Notes under the pieces: model-generated
Told to the model about the DNA's origin: nothing
The model's database searches: none
The model's input: the letters and a program-made list of their open reading frames with translations, nothing else
Position numbers and translations under genes: made by a program
Shown: positions 5,323 through 6,103 of the stretch, piece by piece
Layout of the letters: each line of letters begins with the position of its first letter
Numbering within the stretch: position 1 is the stretch's first letter
NCBI GenBank assembly: GCA_050732995.1
Contig: JBOHSA010000072.1
Location: forward strand, 1 to 6,103
DNA length: 6,103 bases
From: JBOHSA01 sp050732995
GTDB taxonomy: Bacteria; Gemmatimonadota; Gemmatimonadetes; Gemmatimonadales; GWC2-71-9
Direction of reading: 5' to 3'

Positions 5323-6103
5323 CCGACCTCAACCGTGAGCTTGTACACTGCGAACGACTCGCACAGCGCGCGCGTCTGGGCGGCGGCGCGGCGGTAGACC
5401 TCGATGGCGGGGCGCGCCCACGGCTCGTGCTCGTCCAACGCCAGGCGCAGCGCCGCGAACACGAAATCCCGGGGGTGCACCCGGTCATCTCCACCCGTTC
5501 GGCCCGCGACCCAGACGAGCGGCCGGCCCAACCAGCGGGTGCGCGGCCGGGTTGCCGGTGCCCGCTCGAACCCCTGGCTGGCGCACAGCGGCCGGCGCTC
5601 CGCGAAGCCCCGCAACGACCCGTCGCCCGAGGTCTCCGAAGAGCGCGTTCCGCCCCCCTTGCCCCCCGGGGGCCGCGCTTCCGCGACGACGCGGCGGCGG
5701 AACACTGAATCGGTGCGCCAGAGCGCGAGCGGCACAATCAGCAGATCCGGCCGCAGCCCGCGCGCGAAGCGGAGGTACCACGCGGCGTAGGTGTCGGTCT
5801 CCCGGGCGGTGAGCAGCACGCCCAGGTGGGGGCAGGCGCGCAGCAGGTTCTCGCCCAGCTCCTCGAGCACCGGGGCGAGCCGCACCGCCGGAGGCAGGTT
5901 CGCCCAGGTTTCCGTAGCGCCCGGCACGCCCCCCTGTTCCCAAGCCAGCACCGTTCGCTCCCCTCGGGTGAAGACGCGGTACATCCGGGCCGAATCGCCC
6001 TGCCGGGTGCCGGCGGCGAGCTCGGCCGCCCGCTCGAGCGCGCGATCGGCCGAGTCGAGCACGGCGCGGGCCCAGGCCGTGTCCTCGGCCCCCGGTCCTT
6101 CCC
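5313..6103 (-). CDS. Hypothetical protein with DUF2723-like C-terminal region, 5'-partial
   Basis: Function unknown. The frame is open to the upper edge (262 codons visible before TGA at 5313), so the true start is probably outside; GTG at 6062 is possible but has no clear ribosome-binding site. Numbered from that GTG, the most telling segment is LLTARETDTYAAWYLRFARG followed by LRPDLLIVPLAL (83-114). It resembles the DUF2723 pattern with a GDNDT-like element, WYL, then a G-x-RPD-V segment, which in those proteins follows the membrane part. No membrane segment is visible here, so this is either the soluble end of a longer membrane protein or a free soluble version. A Gly patch PPGGKGGGTRS (131-141) interrupts the sequence. 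The end, RPLVWVAGR and later KLTVEVG, is otherwise unrecognised. It overlaps accC by 10 bp. Confidence 0.6.
   Translation of the reverse strand, partial: EGPGAEDTAWARAVLDSADRALERAAELAAGTRQGDSARMYRVFTRGERTVLAWEQGGVPGATETWANLPPAVRLAPVLEELGENLLRACPHLGVLLTARETDTYAAWYLRFARGLRPDLLIVPLALWRTDSVFRRRVVAEARPPGGKGGGTRSSETSGDGSLRGFAERRPLCASQGFERAPATRPRTRWLGRPLVWVAGRTGGDDRVHPRDFVFAALRLALDEHEPWARPAIEVYRRAAAQTRALCESFAVYKLTVEVGCR
5651..5671 (-). repeat. Gly-coding G-tract in the hypothetical gene
   Basis: On the coding strand CCCCCGGGGGG is followed by CAA and six Gs, coding for PPGGKGGG. It is shorter and more degenerate than the tracts in accC and the methyltransferase gene, and its CCCCC/GGGGG part could also fold back on itself. 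It lies between the DUF2723-like motif and the C-terminal segment. Confidence 0.55.

Noticed and set aside
3904..5397. 497-codon plus-strand open frame
   Set aside because: It is antisense to accC, Arg/Gly/His-rich with no family motif, and arises from GC-rich third-position bias. Similar plus-strand frames (1524-2402, 2714-4003) are rejected for the same reason.
1..6103. CRISPR array, tRNA/rRNA, insertion sequence or prophage
   Set aside because: No spaced direct repeats, RNA-gene signatures, transposase motifs or terminal inverted repeats were seen; the genes are housekeeping or metabolic.

Overview
The window is a compact, very GC-rich bacterial segment in which every supported gene lies on the minus strand. 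Read in that direction (from high to low coordinates) the order is: the 3' part of a DUF2723-like hypothetical gene, a biotin carboxylase, a TrmA/RlmD-family RNA methyltransferase, a biotin-carrier protein, then ribosomal proteins L13, S9 and S2 (S2 runs off the low-coordinate edge). The strong G/C third-position bias also produces long plus-strand open frames, which are shadows. The GC content, PccA-like carboxylase parts and DUF2723-like protein would fit Gemmatimonadota or another high-GC soil or sediment phylum, but this is a low-confidence guess without a search.

The upper block (about 6103-1974) looks like one transcriptional unit. The hypothetical gene overlaps accC by 10 bp, accC overlaps the methyltransferase by 4 bp (ATGA), and the methyltransferase overlaps the biotin-carrier gene by 4 bp (GTGA). 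AccC and the carrier protein look like the two ends of a PccA/MccA-type acyl-CoA carboxylase alpha subunit, encoded separately with an RNA methyltransferase gene between them. Together they would carboxylate biotin; the acyl-CoA carboxyltransferase is not in the window. The lower block (1922-1) is a ribosomal-protein unit: rplM and rpsI overlap by one base (TGATG), and rpsB follows after a 157-bp spacer holding two potential stem-loops and a short heptamer repeat. A good sigma70-type promoter candidate, with a perfect TTGACA that overlaps the carrier gene's stop codon, lies just upstream of rplM.

Two things stand out. First, long G-runs on the coding strand (up to 13 Gs) interrupt five of the seven genes, in frame, as poly-glycine patches. 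Two separate carboxylase proteins carry the same ten-residue patch GGGRGGGGES. Second, the RlmD-like methyltransferase keeps its four likely Fe-S cysteines and its SAM-binding loop, but the catalytic cysteine of the family is serine and the DPPR-type motif reads NPPH. It is either inactive as a classical m5U methyltransferase or changed in function.
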